A DNA stretch of 15,285 nt from positions 7,852,575 through 7,867,859 of the forward strand of contig NZ_CP031320.1 of the NCBI RefSeq assembly GCF_003355155.1, written 5' to 3'. Position 1 is the first letter of the stretch. Every line of letters starts with the position of its first letter. The translations under genes were made by a program, and so were the position numbers. Below, piece after piece: positions 9,211-15,285 of the stretch. This DNA comes from Streptomyces armeniacus (lineage in GTDB: Bacteria; Actinomycetota; Actinomycetes; Streptomycetales; Streptomycetaceae). The notes under the pieces were generated by a model. It made no database searches. It had not been told where the DNA came from and saw only the letters and a program-made list of their open reading frames with translations.

Positions 9211-9240
9211 CCGTGCGTGCCTGTGCGTGCCTGTGCGTGC
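9211..9240 (+). repeat. 10-bp tandem repeat downstream of pyc
   Basis: CCGTGCGTGC followed by two copies of CTGTGCGTGC fills 9211-9240. Looser TGTGCGTG/TGTGCCTG variants extend back to about 9155. This low-complexity stretch lies between the pyc stop and the end of the convergent gene, and no gene is supported in it. Confidence 0.8.
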
Positions 9241-9276
9241 CTGACGGCCGGTTCAGGGCCTGACGGCCGGTTCAGG
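9240..9276. terminator. Duplicated 18-bp hairpin element between convergent genes
   Basis: CCTGACGGCCGGTTCAGG occurs exactly twice (9240-9257 and 9259-9276), one base apart. Each copy can fold with the 5-bp stem CCTGA/TCAGG. The second copy covers the stop codon (9272-9274) of the minus-strand gene. Tail-to-tail placement suggests a bidirectional termination role, but the stem is short. Confidence 0.45.
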
Positions 9277-10102
9277 CGACGATCGCCAGCAGAGACGTCG
9301 CCGCCTCGGTCAGCCCGGCGTCACCGCTGAGCTCGGAGCGGCGGCGCGCCTCCTCGGGCGTGATCCCGCGGGTGGCCAGCCGCCACAGCACGTCCTGGTC
9401 CATGGCGACACGCGCCGTGTCCCTGGCGGCGGCCCGGTCCGCCGCGGCCCCCGTGGCGAGGGCCCAGCGGCCCACGCTCCGTACGGCCGTCCACGTGCCG
9501 CCCGCCGGGCCGGTGACGTCGAACCGTACGGAGGTGCCGTCCGGGCCGCCCCGGTCGCGCAGCGCGTACGGCAGCCCGCGCAGGAACGCGTCCACGACCG
9601 GCCCGAGCAGGTCCGGGCCGTCCGCGCCCGGCCGCCCGACCGCGTCACGGATCTGCTGCTGGTGCACCCAGTGCTCGGTGTACTCGCGGGCGATGTCCAG
9701 CCACGCGGGCACGTCCTCGCCGGGCGGGGCCGCCCACGAGACGCTGAGCGCGGCGGGCGCGTCGAGGCGCTGGGCCGCCCACAGGGCGTCGAGCTGCGGA
9801 CCGAGGTGACCGAGCAGCTCGGTCAGCACGCGAGGGCTGAGCTGGCGGGCGGCGGTCACGAACTCGCCGTTGGTCCGGTTCACGTACGAGGGCAGCGTCT
9901 CGTCGTTGGTGAACACCGCGCCGGGGTGGCCGTCGCGGCTGCCGGAGAGGCGGCGCAGATAGTCGTTGAGCAGATGCGCGACGACGTCGTGCACGTCCCA
10001 GCCGGGGCAGACGGTGGGGCGCGACCAGTCCGCGGGGTCGAGCGCGCCGAGCAGCGCGAGGAGCGCGGCGTTGGGGGTGCGAGTGCGGGTAGCCGAGCGC
10101 GT
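9272..10102 (-). CDS. Maleylpyruvate isomerase/DinB-fold family protein (mycothiol-dependent type), start abnormal
   Basis: Counted from 10102 the protein has about 276 residues. PNAALLALLGALDPADW and CPGWDVHDVVAHLL (32-45) are the typical N-terminal helices of this fold. The metal triad of the family maps to His43 (VAHLL), Glu143 and His147 (TEHWVHQQQIRDAVGRP). The family includes mycothiol-dependent isomerases and transferases; the substrate is unknown. The start is odd: the frame is open upstream to a TGA near 10149 but has no ATG, GTG or TTG before GTG 9994, which would delete the first helices. AGGAGG (10114-10109) lies 6 bases before ACG 10102, so an ACG start or a misread ATG fits best. 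A second strong site, AAGGAGG with GTG 10151, is in another frame. It lies downstream of, and is probably cotranscribed with, the sigma gene. Confidence 0.8.
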   Translation of the reverse strand, partial: TRSATRTRTPNAALLALLGALDPADWSRPTVCPGWDVHDVVAHLLNDYLRRLSGSRDGHPGAVFTNDETLPSYVNRTNGEFVTAARQLSPRVLTELLGHLGPQLDALWAAQRLDAPAALSVSWAAPPGEDVPAWLDIAREYTEHWVHQQQIRDAVGRPGADGPDLLGPVVDAFLRGLPYALRDRGGPDGTSVRFDVTGPAGGTWTAVRSVGRWALATGAAADRAAARDTARVAMDQDVLWRLATRGITPEEARRRSELSGDAGLTEAATSLLAIVA

Positions 10103-10188
10103 CTCGGTCCTCCTGGCGGGGATCGAGGCGAAAGCGGATCGGATCGTTCACTGAGCCCTCCTTGGTTGCTCTCCGTGCGCATCTCTGC

Positions 10189-11778
10189 CTACGGAGGGGT
10201 CCTTCGACTCGACCCCAAGTAACCTCCGACGGGGAGCGTGTGGCGAGGTGGCTCACAATTGGTTTTTTTTTTTTGCACCGGGGGCTTGCTCGGCTCCGGC
10301 TCCGGCTCGGGCGGGGGCTTCGGCTTGGGCTCCGGTTCAGGTTCCGGTTTGGGCTTGGGCTTGGGTTCCGGTTCGGCCGGCTCAGGAGGCGCGGGGGCGG
10401 GCTTGTCCGGCTTGTTGCCCGGCGGCGGGGCGCCCGGCGCCGGCTTCTCGGGCGGCTGGGACGCGGCCGGCGGCTTGGCCTCCGGCTTCTCCGGCTTGGC
10501 GTCGTTGCCCGTCATCGCCATCGCGGCGGCGACGGCCGCGGCCGTCACCGCACCGACGGCGATGCCGACCTTCGCGGGCGTGCCCAGACCCTCCGAGGCC
10601 GCGCCGCCCGCGGCACCGCCGGAACCCGCCGCGCCCGTGCCGGCGCTGCCGCTCGCGGCCGCCGCGGCGCCCGCACCGGCGGCCGCCGTCGCGCTGCTGC
10701 CGCCGCCGAGCAGCGCCCCGAACGCCTTGGCGCCGCCCGCTGCCCCGAACCAGCCGATGAAGGCGACCGGCACGAGGATACGGATCTGGCTGTTGAGGTC
10801 CTTGACCTCCAGCGCGGCCGTGCGGCACTTGGCGCACTCCTCCAGGTGCTTGCGCAGCCCGCGCTCCGCCCGCATCCGGAGCCCGCCGCGCGCGTACGCA
10901 CCGAGCCGGTCGGCGTAGCGCGCGCAGTCGCCACCTGCCGTGAGGCTGTGACTCACGTGCGCCTGGAGGTACGCCTGCTTGAGCTTCTCGCGCGCCCGGT
11001 GCGCGAGGACGGCGGTTGCGTTGTCCGAGAGGCCCAGCAGCGGCGCGACGTCCTTGGGCGACTCGTCCTCGACGGTCGTGTGCCACAGCACCGTCTGGTA
11101 CTTCTCCGGCAGGCTGCGGAACGCCTGCACCGCCAGCGAGCGGTCCGCCTCCCGCATCGCGCGCACGTCCGCGCCCAGGTCCTGCGTGTCCTCGTCGGTG
11201 GCGGTGGAGCTGTGCGCCGCCGACTGCGCGAACACCGCGAAGTCCTCGACGAGTTGCTCACGCTTGGCCGTCTTGGTCCAGGCGGCGGCGACGCGCCGTA
11301 CGGACGTCAGCAGGTACGCGCGCACGGCCGTGTCGGGGCCGGAGCCGCCCCGCACCGCCTGCAGAGTGCGGGCGAAGACCTCGTTGGTGAGGTCGTCGGC
11401 GGTGTGCGAGTCCCGGCAGCACGTACGGGCGTACCGCCGGACGGCTTCCGAGTGGCGGCGGTACAGCTCGTCGTACGCCTCGGTGTCACCGCCGCGCATG
11501 CGCGCCACGAGGGCCGAGTCGGGCAGCTCCCCGCCGGGCAGCTTCCCGCCGGCGGCCCGCTGCTGCGGAACGGACGGCCCGCCGCCCGGCTGCGTGCTGT
11601 CGCCGCCGCCCGACGGCTCGGTGTCGTCACCGCCGCCCGGGTCCGCCGGCGTTACCGGTGCGGCCTCGTCGCTCGGTCCGCCCTGCCCGGGCACTGTGGC
11701 GGAAAGGGGCAGGGTCGGCTCGTCGTCCGCTCCGCCGCCGTCCGTACTCTGTGGGTCTCCACGCCCGTCAACGCCCAT
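10189..11778 (-). CDS. ECF-like sigma-70 factor fused to a zinc finger, membrane segment and Pro-rich tail
   Basis: The protein has 529 residues. Residues 1-85 are a disordered Gly/Asp/Pro region; about 88-170 is sigma region 2 (DSALVARMRGGDTEAYDELY, DDLTNEVFARTLQAV); about 210-272 is region 4 (RSLPEKYQTVLWHTTVEDES, then LLGLSDNATAVLAHRAREKL). A zinc-finger anti-sigma-like motif follows: Cys285, His311, Cys315 and Cys318 in HLEECAKC. A hydrophobic run (about 402-424, KVGIAVGAVTAAAVAAAM) is the likely membrane helix, then a PEPKPK-rich tail. This resembles ECF groups carrying their own C-terminal anti-sigma-like and membrane domains, such as Streptomyces ECF52 (SCO4117 type); that assignment is from memory. 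ATG 11778 has GGGGGG 9-14 bases upstream. The last codons are doubtful because of a 12-A run: with 10 or 13 A the protein would end at a TGA at 10255-10253. Confidence 0.88.
   Translation of the reverse strand: MGVDGRGDPQSTDGGGADDEPTLPLSATVPGQGGPSDEAAPVTPADPGGGDDTEPSGGGDSTQPGGGPSVPQQRAAGGKLPGGELPDSALVARMRGGDTEAYDELYRRHSEAVRRYARTCCRDSHTADDLTNEVFARTLQAVRGGSGPDTAVRAYLLTSVRRVAAAWTKTAKREQLVEDFAVFAQSAAHSSTATDEDTQDLGADVRAMREADRSLAVQAFRSLPEKYQTVLWHTTVEDESPKDVAPLLGLSDNATAVLAHRAREKLKQAYLQAHVSHSLTAGGDCARYADRLGAYARGGLRMRAERGLRKHLEECAKCRTAALEVKDLNSQIRILVPVAFIGWFGAAGGAKAFGALLGGGSSATAAAGAGAAAAASGSAGTGAAGSGGAAGGAASEGLGTPAKVGIAVGAVTAAAVAAAMAMTGNDAKPEKPEAKPPAASQPPEKPAPGAPPPGNKPDKPAPAPPEPAEPEPKPKPKPEPEPEPKPKPPPEPEPEPSKPPVQKKKTNCEPPRHTLPVGGYLGSSRRTPP
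10263..10274 (-). repeat. 12-base A run (T12 on the + strand) near the 3' end of the sigma gene
   Basis: A run of 12 T on the given strand encodes the lysine cluster in PPVQKKKTNC. Such a run is very unlikely in DNA of this composition. Length decides the C-terminus: 12 A gives the 529-residue form; 10 or 13 A ends in ...NQL with a TGA at 10255-10253; 11 A opens a third frame that runs past the downstream gene's start. It may be a sequencing error or a slippage site. Confidence 0.85.
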
Positions 11779-11867
11779 AGCGGGCACCCCCCGAAGATGC
11801 TGTTGCCACCGAACTCTGGGTAAGGGTGCCACAGGGAGACGCCCGGGGACCGGCAATGCAAAGCATC

Positions 11868-11921
11868 CACCCGTCCCGGGTGAATTGCTCCCGGTCGCCC
11901 GCGCACTCACCCGTACGGGTG
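11868..11921. promoter_or_regulatory. Pair of CACCCG/CGGGTG palindromes upstream of the sigma gene
   Basis: CACCCGTCCCGGGTG (11868-11882) is a 6-bp inverted repeat with a 3-base spacer. CACCCGTACGGGTG (11908-11921) is a perfect 14-bp palindrome with the same half-sites. Their centres are about 39-40 bp apart, close to four helical turns. They lie 90-143 bp upstream of the sigma start, in the 312-bp gap 11779-12090. The rest of that gap holds a 9-bp tandem repeat near the tetR stop and no convincing gene. An operator role is inference. Confidence 0.4.
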
Positions 11922-12031
11922 CTTCGGGCGTTCCGCCGCCGTACGCCGGCCGCCCGGCGTCAACGCCCGTACGTCAACTGCCCGCGCGCAACAGCCGACC
12001 GCCGAGACCACCGAGACAGCTGAAACCACCG

Positions 12032-12067
12032 ACCGCCGAGGCCGCCGAGGCCGCCGAGGCCGCCGAG
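12032..12067. repeat. 9-bp tandem repeat, four units, downstream of tetR
   Basis: ACCGCCGAG is followed by three copies of GCCGCCGAG at 12041-12067. The block lies 24 bp beyond the tetR stop on the minus strand. It does not form an obvious hairpin and looks like simple-sequence expansion. Confidence 0.8.
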
Positions 12068-12090
12068 ACCGCGGACCGCGCCGGACGGCC

Positions 12091-12963
12091 TCAGGTGCTC
12101 GGGCGTGACCGCAGGCCCTCCAGCAGGATGTCCAGCAGCCGGTTCGATGCCGCGGCCTGTTGCGTCGCGTCGGGAAGCATCGGCGCCGCCGTCGCTATCA
12201 CCAGCAGCACGTCGCCGACCGTCACGTCCGGGCGGAGCTCGCCCGCGGACCGTGCCCGATCGACCAACTGCCCCACCACCTCGAGCAGTTCGGCCGCGCC
12301 CGAGTCGTCGTCCGCGAGATCGAAGTCGCCCGGCCGCTGCTGCGCGTCCCGGCCGTTCGCGATCTGCGCGCCCGCGCCCAGGCCGTCGTCGTCCAGCGCC
12401 CCGTGCTCCACCTCGGGCGTGATGCGCGGCTCCATCAGCCGCAGCCCGTTCTGCCCGTCCACGCCGCTCTGGCGCTGTATGGGCACGCGGGTGCCGCCGT
12501 CGAAGCGGTCGCCCACGTCCACCGAGCCGGTGTCCACGGCCGAGACCGCGCCCGTGCCCGGCCCGCCGGCCCCGCCGGTGCCCGTGTCCTCGTCGGCCGT
12601 CCCCGTGCGCAGTATCCGCGGCGGCAGCAGCCGCCCCGCGCCCGAAGCGACGGACGTGCGCAGGAACCTGGACAGCGCGGCCCAGGGCTGCTCTTCGTGG
12701 CCGAGCGCGGCCTGTGCCTGCTCGGTGAGCCGGGCCGTCTCCTCTTCCGCGATGCGCCGGACGAGCACGTCCTTGCTCGGGAACCTGCGGTAGACCGTCC
12801 CGACACCGACCCGTGCCCGCCGCGCCACGTCCTCCATCGGCGCGCCGTACCCCAGCTCGCCGAAGACCTCACGTGCCGCGCGTAGAACGTGCTCGAGATT
12901 GCGCTGGGCGTCGACCCGCAGCGGCGTCGAGCGCGAAGAGTCCTGAATCCCCTGAATGTGCAT
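12091..12963 (-). CDS. TetR-family transcriptional regulator with a long acidic/Gly linker
   Basis: The protein is 290 residues, well above the usual 190-220. The DNA-binding helix-turn-helix is at about 23-70: NLEHVLRAAREVFGELGYG, then APMEDVARRARVGVGTVYRR FPSKDVLV. The C-terminal ligand-binding/dimerisation helices resume at about 222 (SGAAELLEVVGQLVDRARSA). Between them, residues about 119-221 are a low-complexity Gly/Asp/Thr-rich stretch atypical of the fold. ATG 12963 is chosen because GGGGGA lies 6 bases upstream and the in-frame extension to 13230 looks noncoding. It is divergent from the NADH dehydrogenase-like gene, which it may regulate; this is inferred from position only. The ligand is unknown. 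Confidence 0.88.
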   Translation of the reverse strand: MHIQGIQDSSRSTPLRVDAQRNLEHVLRAAREVFGELGYGAPMEDVARRARVGVGTVYRRFPSKDVLVRRIAEEETARLTEQAQAALGHEEQPWAALSRFLRTSVASGAGRLLPPRILRTGTADEDTGTGGAGGPGTGAVSAVDTGSVDVGDRFDGGTRVPIQRQSGVDGQNGLRLMEPRITPEVEHGALDDDGLGAGAQIANGRDAQQRPGDFDLADDDSGAAELLEVVGQLVDRARSAGELRPDVTVGDVLLVIATAAPMLPDATQQAAASNRLLDILLEGLRSRPST

Positions 12964-12985
12964 TGTTGTTCCCCCGGTAATGAAT

Positions 12986-13001
12986 GTCTCCCCCCGGAGA
13001 C
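12986..13001. promoter_or_regulatory. Inverted repeat in the tetR leader
   Basis: GTCTCC-CCCC-GGAGAC is a perfect 6-bp inverted repeat 23 bp upstream of the tetR start. It could be an autoregulatory operator or an RNA hairpin next to the ribosome binding site. The repeat itself is clear and the function is inference. Confidence 0.4.
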
Positions 13002-13052
13002 CCCCGCCCTTTTTGTGATCGGTGGCGCGGTCAGCCCAAAAACGCCCCCGTC

Positions 13053-13082
13053 GGGTTACGAACATAGTTGAGGCCACGTCAA
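13053..13082 (-). promoter_or_regulatory. Candidate promoter for tetR
   Basis: On the minus strand TTGACG (13082-13077) and TAACCC (13058-13053) are separated by 18 bp. The -35 is close to TTGACA; the -10 is a partial match only. This would give a leader of about 80 bases containing the inverted repeat at 12986-13001. The 337-bp divergent gap 12964-13300 also holds a possible -10 for the opposite gene and a 20-codon ORF (13121-13183) that I do not call. Confidence 0.4.
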
Positions 13083-13246
13083 GAGAGAAGGGGGGCTCTT
13101 CTGCGCATCCTCGGCCCCGATTGGAGTATGTGCTGGCGCAGGCGCTGAAGGGCCCGTCCGGCACCCCGCTCCACCCCGTCTGACCTGCGCCGATTCCTCC
13201 ATGCCCAGGAACCGGGGCGAAACGGACCATGTGCCTCCGCTAGTCA

Positions 13247-13252
13247 TACAAT
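13247..13252 (+). promoter_or_regulatory. Possible -10 element of the NADH dehydrogenase-like gene
   Basis: TACAAT is an unusually A/T-rich hexamer in this genome and lies 49 bp before the chosen start of the flavoprotein gene. No matching TTGAC-type -35 is seen 17-18 bp upstream, so this is a weak call. Confidence 0.25.
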
Positions 13253-13300
13253 TCGCTGGACCTGTGGACAAACACCGGGCCTGGGGTGCGTCATGGACAG

Positions 13301-14668
13301 GTGACGAAGGAACCCGTGCGCATTCTCGTGGTCGGCGGCGGCTATGTTGGCATGTACACCGCTCTCAGCCTCCAGCGATCGCTGAAACAGCAGCTCATAC
13401 GTGGTGAGACGCAGATCGTCGTGGTCGACCCCGAGCCGTACATGACGTACCAGCCCTTCCTGCCCGAGGCCGCCGCAGGATCCATCTCCCCACGTCACGT
13501 CGTCGTGCCGCTCCGGCGCACGCTGTCCAGATGCCAGGTCGTCATCGGCGAGGTCAAGGCCATCGACCACGCCGAACGGACCGCCACCATCGAGACCCTG
13601 GCGACCGCCGAAGAGGGCACCGACGCCATCGAGATGCCGTACGACGAACTCGTCCTGGCGCCCGGCTCCATCTCCCGCACCCTCCCCGTCCCCGGTCTCG
13701 CCGAGCACGGCATCGGCTTCAAGACCGTCGAGGAGGCCATCGGGCTGCGCAACCACGTGCTCGAACAGCTCGACATCGCCTCCTCGACCCGCAACCCGGA
13801 GGTACGCGACGCCGCGCTCACCTTCGTCTTCGTCGGCGGCGGCTACGCGGGCGTCGAAGCGCTCGCCGAACTCGAGGACATGGCCCGCTACGCCTGCCGC
13901 TACTACCACAACCTCCAGCCCGACGACGTGCGGTTCCTGCTGGTGGAGGCGAGCGACCGGATCCTCCCCGAGGTCGGCGCGGAGATGGGCGCGTACGCCC
14001 TGCGCGAACTGCGCGGCCGCAACATCGACGTACGTCTCGAGACCCGGCTCGACACCTGTGAGAAGCGCGTCGCCGTCCTCAGCGACGGCTCCCGGCACCC
14101 CACCCGCACCCTGGTGTGGACCGCGGGCGTCAAGCCGCACCCGATCCTGGCCGCCACGGGCCTGCCGCTCAACGAGCGCGGCCGGCTGCGGTGTACGGCG
14201 CAACTGCGGGTCGACGGCACCGAGCACGCCTGGTCCGCCGGCGACGCCGCCGCCGTGCCCGACCTGGCCGCGCGCGCGAAGGGCGACGACGGCGCCGAGT
14301 GCGCGCCGAACGCGCAGCACGCCGTACGGCAGGCGCGCCGGCTCGCGGAGAACATCGCGGCCACACTCAAGGGCGAGGAACCCGCCGACTACCGGCACTC
14401 CTACGCGGGTTCCGTCGCCTCCCTCGGTCTGCACAAGGGCGTCGCCCACGTGTACGGCCGCAAGCTCAAGGGCTATCCGGCCTGGTTCATGCACCGCGCG
14501 TACCACCTGAGCCGCGTGCCCACGTTCAACCGCAAGGCACGGGTGCTGGCCGAGTGGACGCTGGCGGGGCTCTTCAAACGGGAGATCGTTTCGCTGGGGT
14601 CGCTCGAACATCCGCGCGCGGAGTTCGAGCTCGCCGCCGGCACCGGCAGACATCCCGAAGCGAGCTGA
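13301..14668 (+). CDS. Type II NADH dehydrogenase-like FAD/NAD(P)H oxidoreductase
   Basis: This protein probably moves electrons from NADH through FAD to a quinone at the membrane surface without pumping protons. It has 455 residues from GTG 13301. Motifs (numbers from the GTG at 13286; subtract 5) are the FAD-binding VRILVVGGGYVGMYTA (11-26), YQPFLPEAAAG (55-65), the NADH-binding LTFVFVGGGYAGVEA (179-192), LVWTAGVKPHP (276-286), the second FAD-contact motif WSAGDAAAVPD (316-326), and a basic, partly hydrophobic C-terminal region RVLAEWTLAGLFKREI compatible with membrane association. Three starts are possible: 13286, 13301 and 13316. VTKEPVRILVVGGG from 13301 fits the short lead-in usual for the family, while 13316 has AAGGA 4 bases ahead. 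It is divergent from tetR. Related flavoproteins with other acceptors cannot be excluded. Confidence 0.87.
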   Translation: MTKEPVRILVVGGGYVGMYTALSLQRSLKQQLIRGETQIVVVDPEPYMTYQPFLPEAAAGSISPRHVVVPLRRTLSRCQVVIGEVKAIDHAERTATIETLATAEEGTDAIEMPYDELVLAPGSISRTLPVPGLAEHGIGFKTVEEAIGLRNHVLEQLDIASSTRNPEVRDAALTFVFVGGGYAGVEALAELEDMARYACRYYHNLQPDDVRFLLVEASDRILPEVGAEMGAYALRELRGRNIDVRLETRLDTCEKRVAVLSDGSRHPTRTLVWTAGVKPHPILAATGLPLNERGRLRCTAQLRVDGTEHAWSAGDAAAVPDLAARAKGDDGAECAPNAQHAVRQARRLAENIAATLKGEEPADYRHSYAGSVASLGLHKGVAHVYGRKLKGYPAWFMHRAYHLSRVPTFNRKARVLAEWTLAGLFKREIVSLGSLEHPRAEFELAAGTGRHPEAS

Positions 14669-14761
14669 CGGAACTCCCGGCCGCGCAGCGGCGTCTGAGG
14701 GGTGTCAGTGCCGTGGGCCACACTGGACATGTGACCATGGGTGGGGCCGTATCTGCGAAGA

Positions 14762-14881
14762 GTGATAGTCGTGATCAGCAGCACTGGCATCTCAGACACG
14801 ACCAACGCGAACGACGCGGACAACGCGATCGGCGCGAACGACGCGACGCACAGGACAAACGCGAGGAATCGGACGACGTGA
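14762..14881 (+). CDS. Possible short upstream ORF coupled to the Lys/Ala-repeat gene
   Basis: From GTG 14762 (or GTG 14771 in the same frame) an ORF of 39 (or 36) residues, with segment TTNANDADNAIGANDATHR, ends at TGA 14879-14881. That stop overlaps the next GTG (14878-14880) as GTGA. Third positions are G/C-rich, but the sequence is repetitive (two GCGAACGACGCG copies), so coding is uncertain. If translated it would act as a coupled leader peptide. Confidence 0.25.
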   Translation: MIVVISSTGISDTTNANDADNAIGANDATHRTNARNRTT

Positions 14882-15285
14882 ACTTCACGCGCTGGAGCGC
14901 CCGACTGCCCGGCACACAGCGGCGCAGCGCCGCCGCCCAGGCAGCGACCAAGGCGACGAAGGCGGCGAAGGCGGCGAAGACGACGAAGGCCGCGAAGTCG
15001 GCCAAGGTGGCGAAGGGAGCCAAGACAGCGAAGCCGGCGAAGGCGGCCAAGACCCGGCAGCCGTCGGGGACGTACGGCCCCGCGCCCGACCCGGAGCCCG
15101 ACGGCGCCGACACCGGACCGGCCACCGGCACCGTCCCCGCCGCCCGCGGCACGGGCTCCGACGGGTGCGCCCAAGAGGCGCCCGCCGGCGCCCTCCTGGA
15201 GCCCGGCCCCGCGGAGACCGAGGCACACCCGGCGAGCACCGGGGCCGACGAGGCCGGCGCGGCCGTACGGGACGACCCGCCTCTT
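14878..15285 (+). CDS. Protein with Lys/Ala-repeat N-terminus, 3'-truncated, function unknown
   Basis: From GTG 14878 the frame is open for 136 codons to the window edge. GAGGA at 14863-14867 lies 10 bases upstream. The start VNFTRWSARLPGTQRRSAAA is followed by about 35 residues of AAK/TK/AKxAK repeats (about 23-57), similar in character to histone H1-like tails. Then comes a disordered Pro/Gly/Asp/Glu-rich region (about 60-136). No folded domain is visible yet. From memory, similar NFTRWSARLPGTQRR starts occur in large Streptomyces sensor/phosphatase proteins with PAS-type domains, but nothing in the visible part proves this. It lies 209 bp after the NADH dehydrogenase-like gene on the same strand. 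Confidence 0.65.
   Translation, partial: MNFTRWSARLPGTQRRSAAAQAATKATKAAKAAKTTKAAKSAKVAKGAKTAKPAKAAKTRQPSGTYGPAPDPEPDGADTGPATGTVPAARGTGSDGCAQEAPAGALLEPGPAETEAHPASTGADEAGAAVRDDPPL

Noticed and set aside
13121..13183. 20-residue plus-strand ORF containing YVLAQALKGPSGTPLHPV in the tetR/flavoprotein gap
   Set aside because: It reads protein-like but has a TTG start without a ribosome binding site and no neighbour evidence; too short to support.
14680..14692. GCCGCGCAGCGGC hairpin as terminator of the NADH dehydrogenase-like gene
   Set aside because: A 5-bp stem with a 3-base loop is expected by chance at this G+C content.
15277..15285. CCGCCTCTT at the right edge, similar to the first bases of a reversed mosaic end (CTGTCTCTT)
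   Set aside because: Only 7 of 9 bases match; too short to claim a second terminal adapter.

Overview
The window is about 72-73% G+C, with strongly G/C-biased third codon positions, frequent GTG starts and no obvious TTA codons in the confident genes. It encodes a mycothiol-dependent-enzyme relative, an ECF sigma factor fused to a zinc finger and a membrane segment, and a single-chain pyruvate carboxylase. Together these point to a Streptomyces-like actinomycete. The genes are mostly ordinary chromosomal genes. I see no phage, plasmid, transposase, CRISPR, tRNA or rRNA.

The most important result is technical. The first 20 bases are the Nextera/Tn5 mosaic-end adapter with one extra G. A degenerate, back-to-back pair of what look like complete Illumina P5/Nextera read-1 adapters lies inside the window at about 4973-5136. 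The window is therefore probably a chimera of two genomic pieces, A (21-4972) and B (5137-15285). Their adjacency should not be trusted, and the two genes touching the junction are cut by it.

Piece A holds a 5'-truncated ArsR-type regulator with an internal 24-bp minisatellite (+). Converging on it is a GNAT acetyltransferase (-) followed by a small unlisted ORF that overlaps it by GTGA. Next come asd, aspartate-semialdehyde dehydrogenase (+), with a likely promoter and terminator, and a convergent Ser/Thr protein kinase with two C-terminal TPR-like repeats (-) that has lost its glycine-rich loop at the adapter.

Piece B starts with the remnant of an unknown Ala-rich gene (-). Divergent from it is pyc, pyruvate carboxylase (+). 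Convergent on pyc is a probable two-gene unit on the minus strand: an ECF-like sigma factor with zinc finger, membrane segment and Pro/Glu/Lys tail, then a maleylpyruvate-isomerase/DinB-fold protein with no normal start codon. Then follow a TetR regulator with an unusually long linker (-), a divergent type II NADH dehydrogenase-like flavoprotein (+), and the start of a gene with a Lys/Ala-repeat N-terminus (+) that runs off the right edge.

Metabolically, pyc makes oxaloacetate and asd acts on the aspartate branch derived from it, but the adapter junction separates them, so no operon or regulatory link can be inferred. The palindrome CGTACG is about ten-fold more frequent than composition predicts and appears in all reading frames; it is the main unexplained genomic signal. 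I did not find a convincing new multi-gene system.
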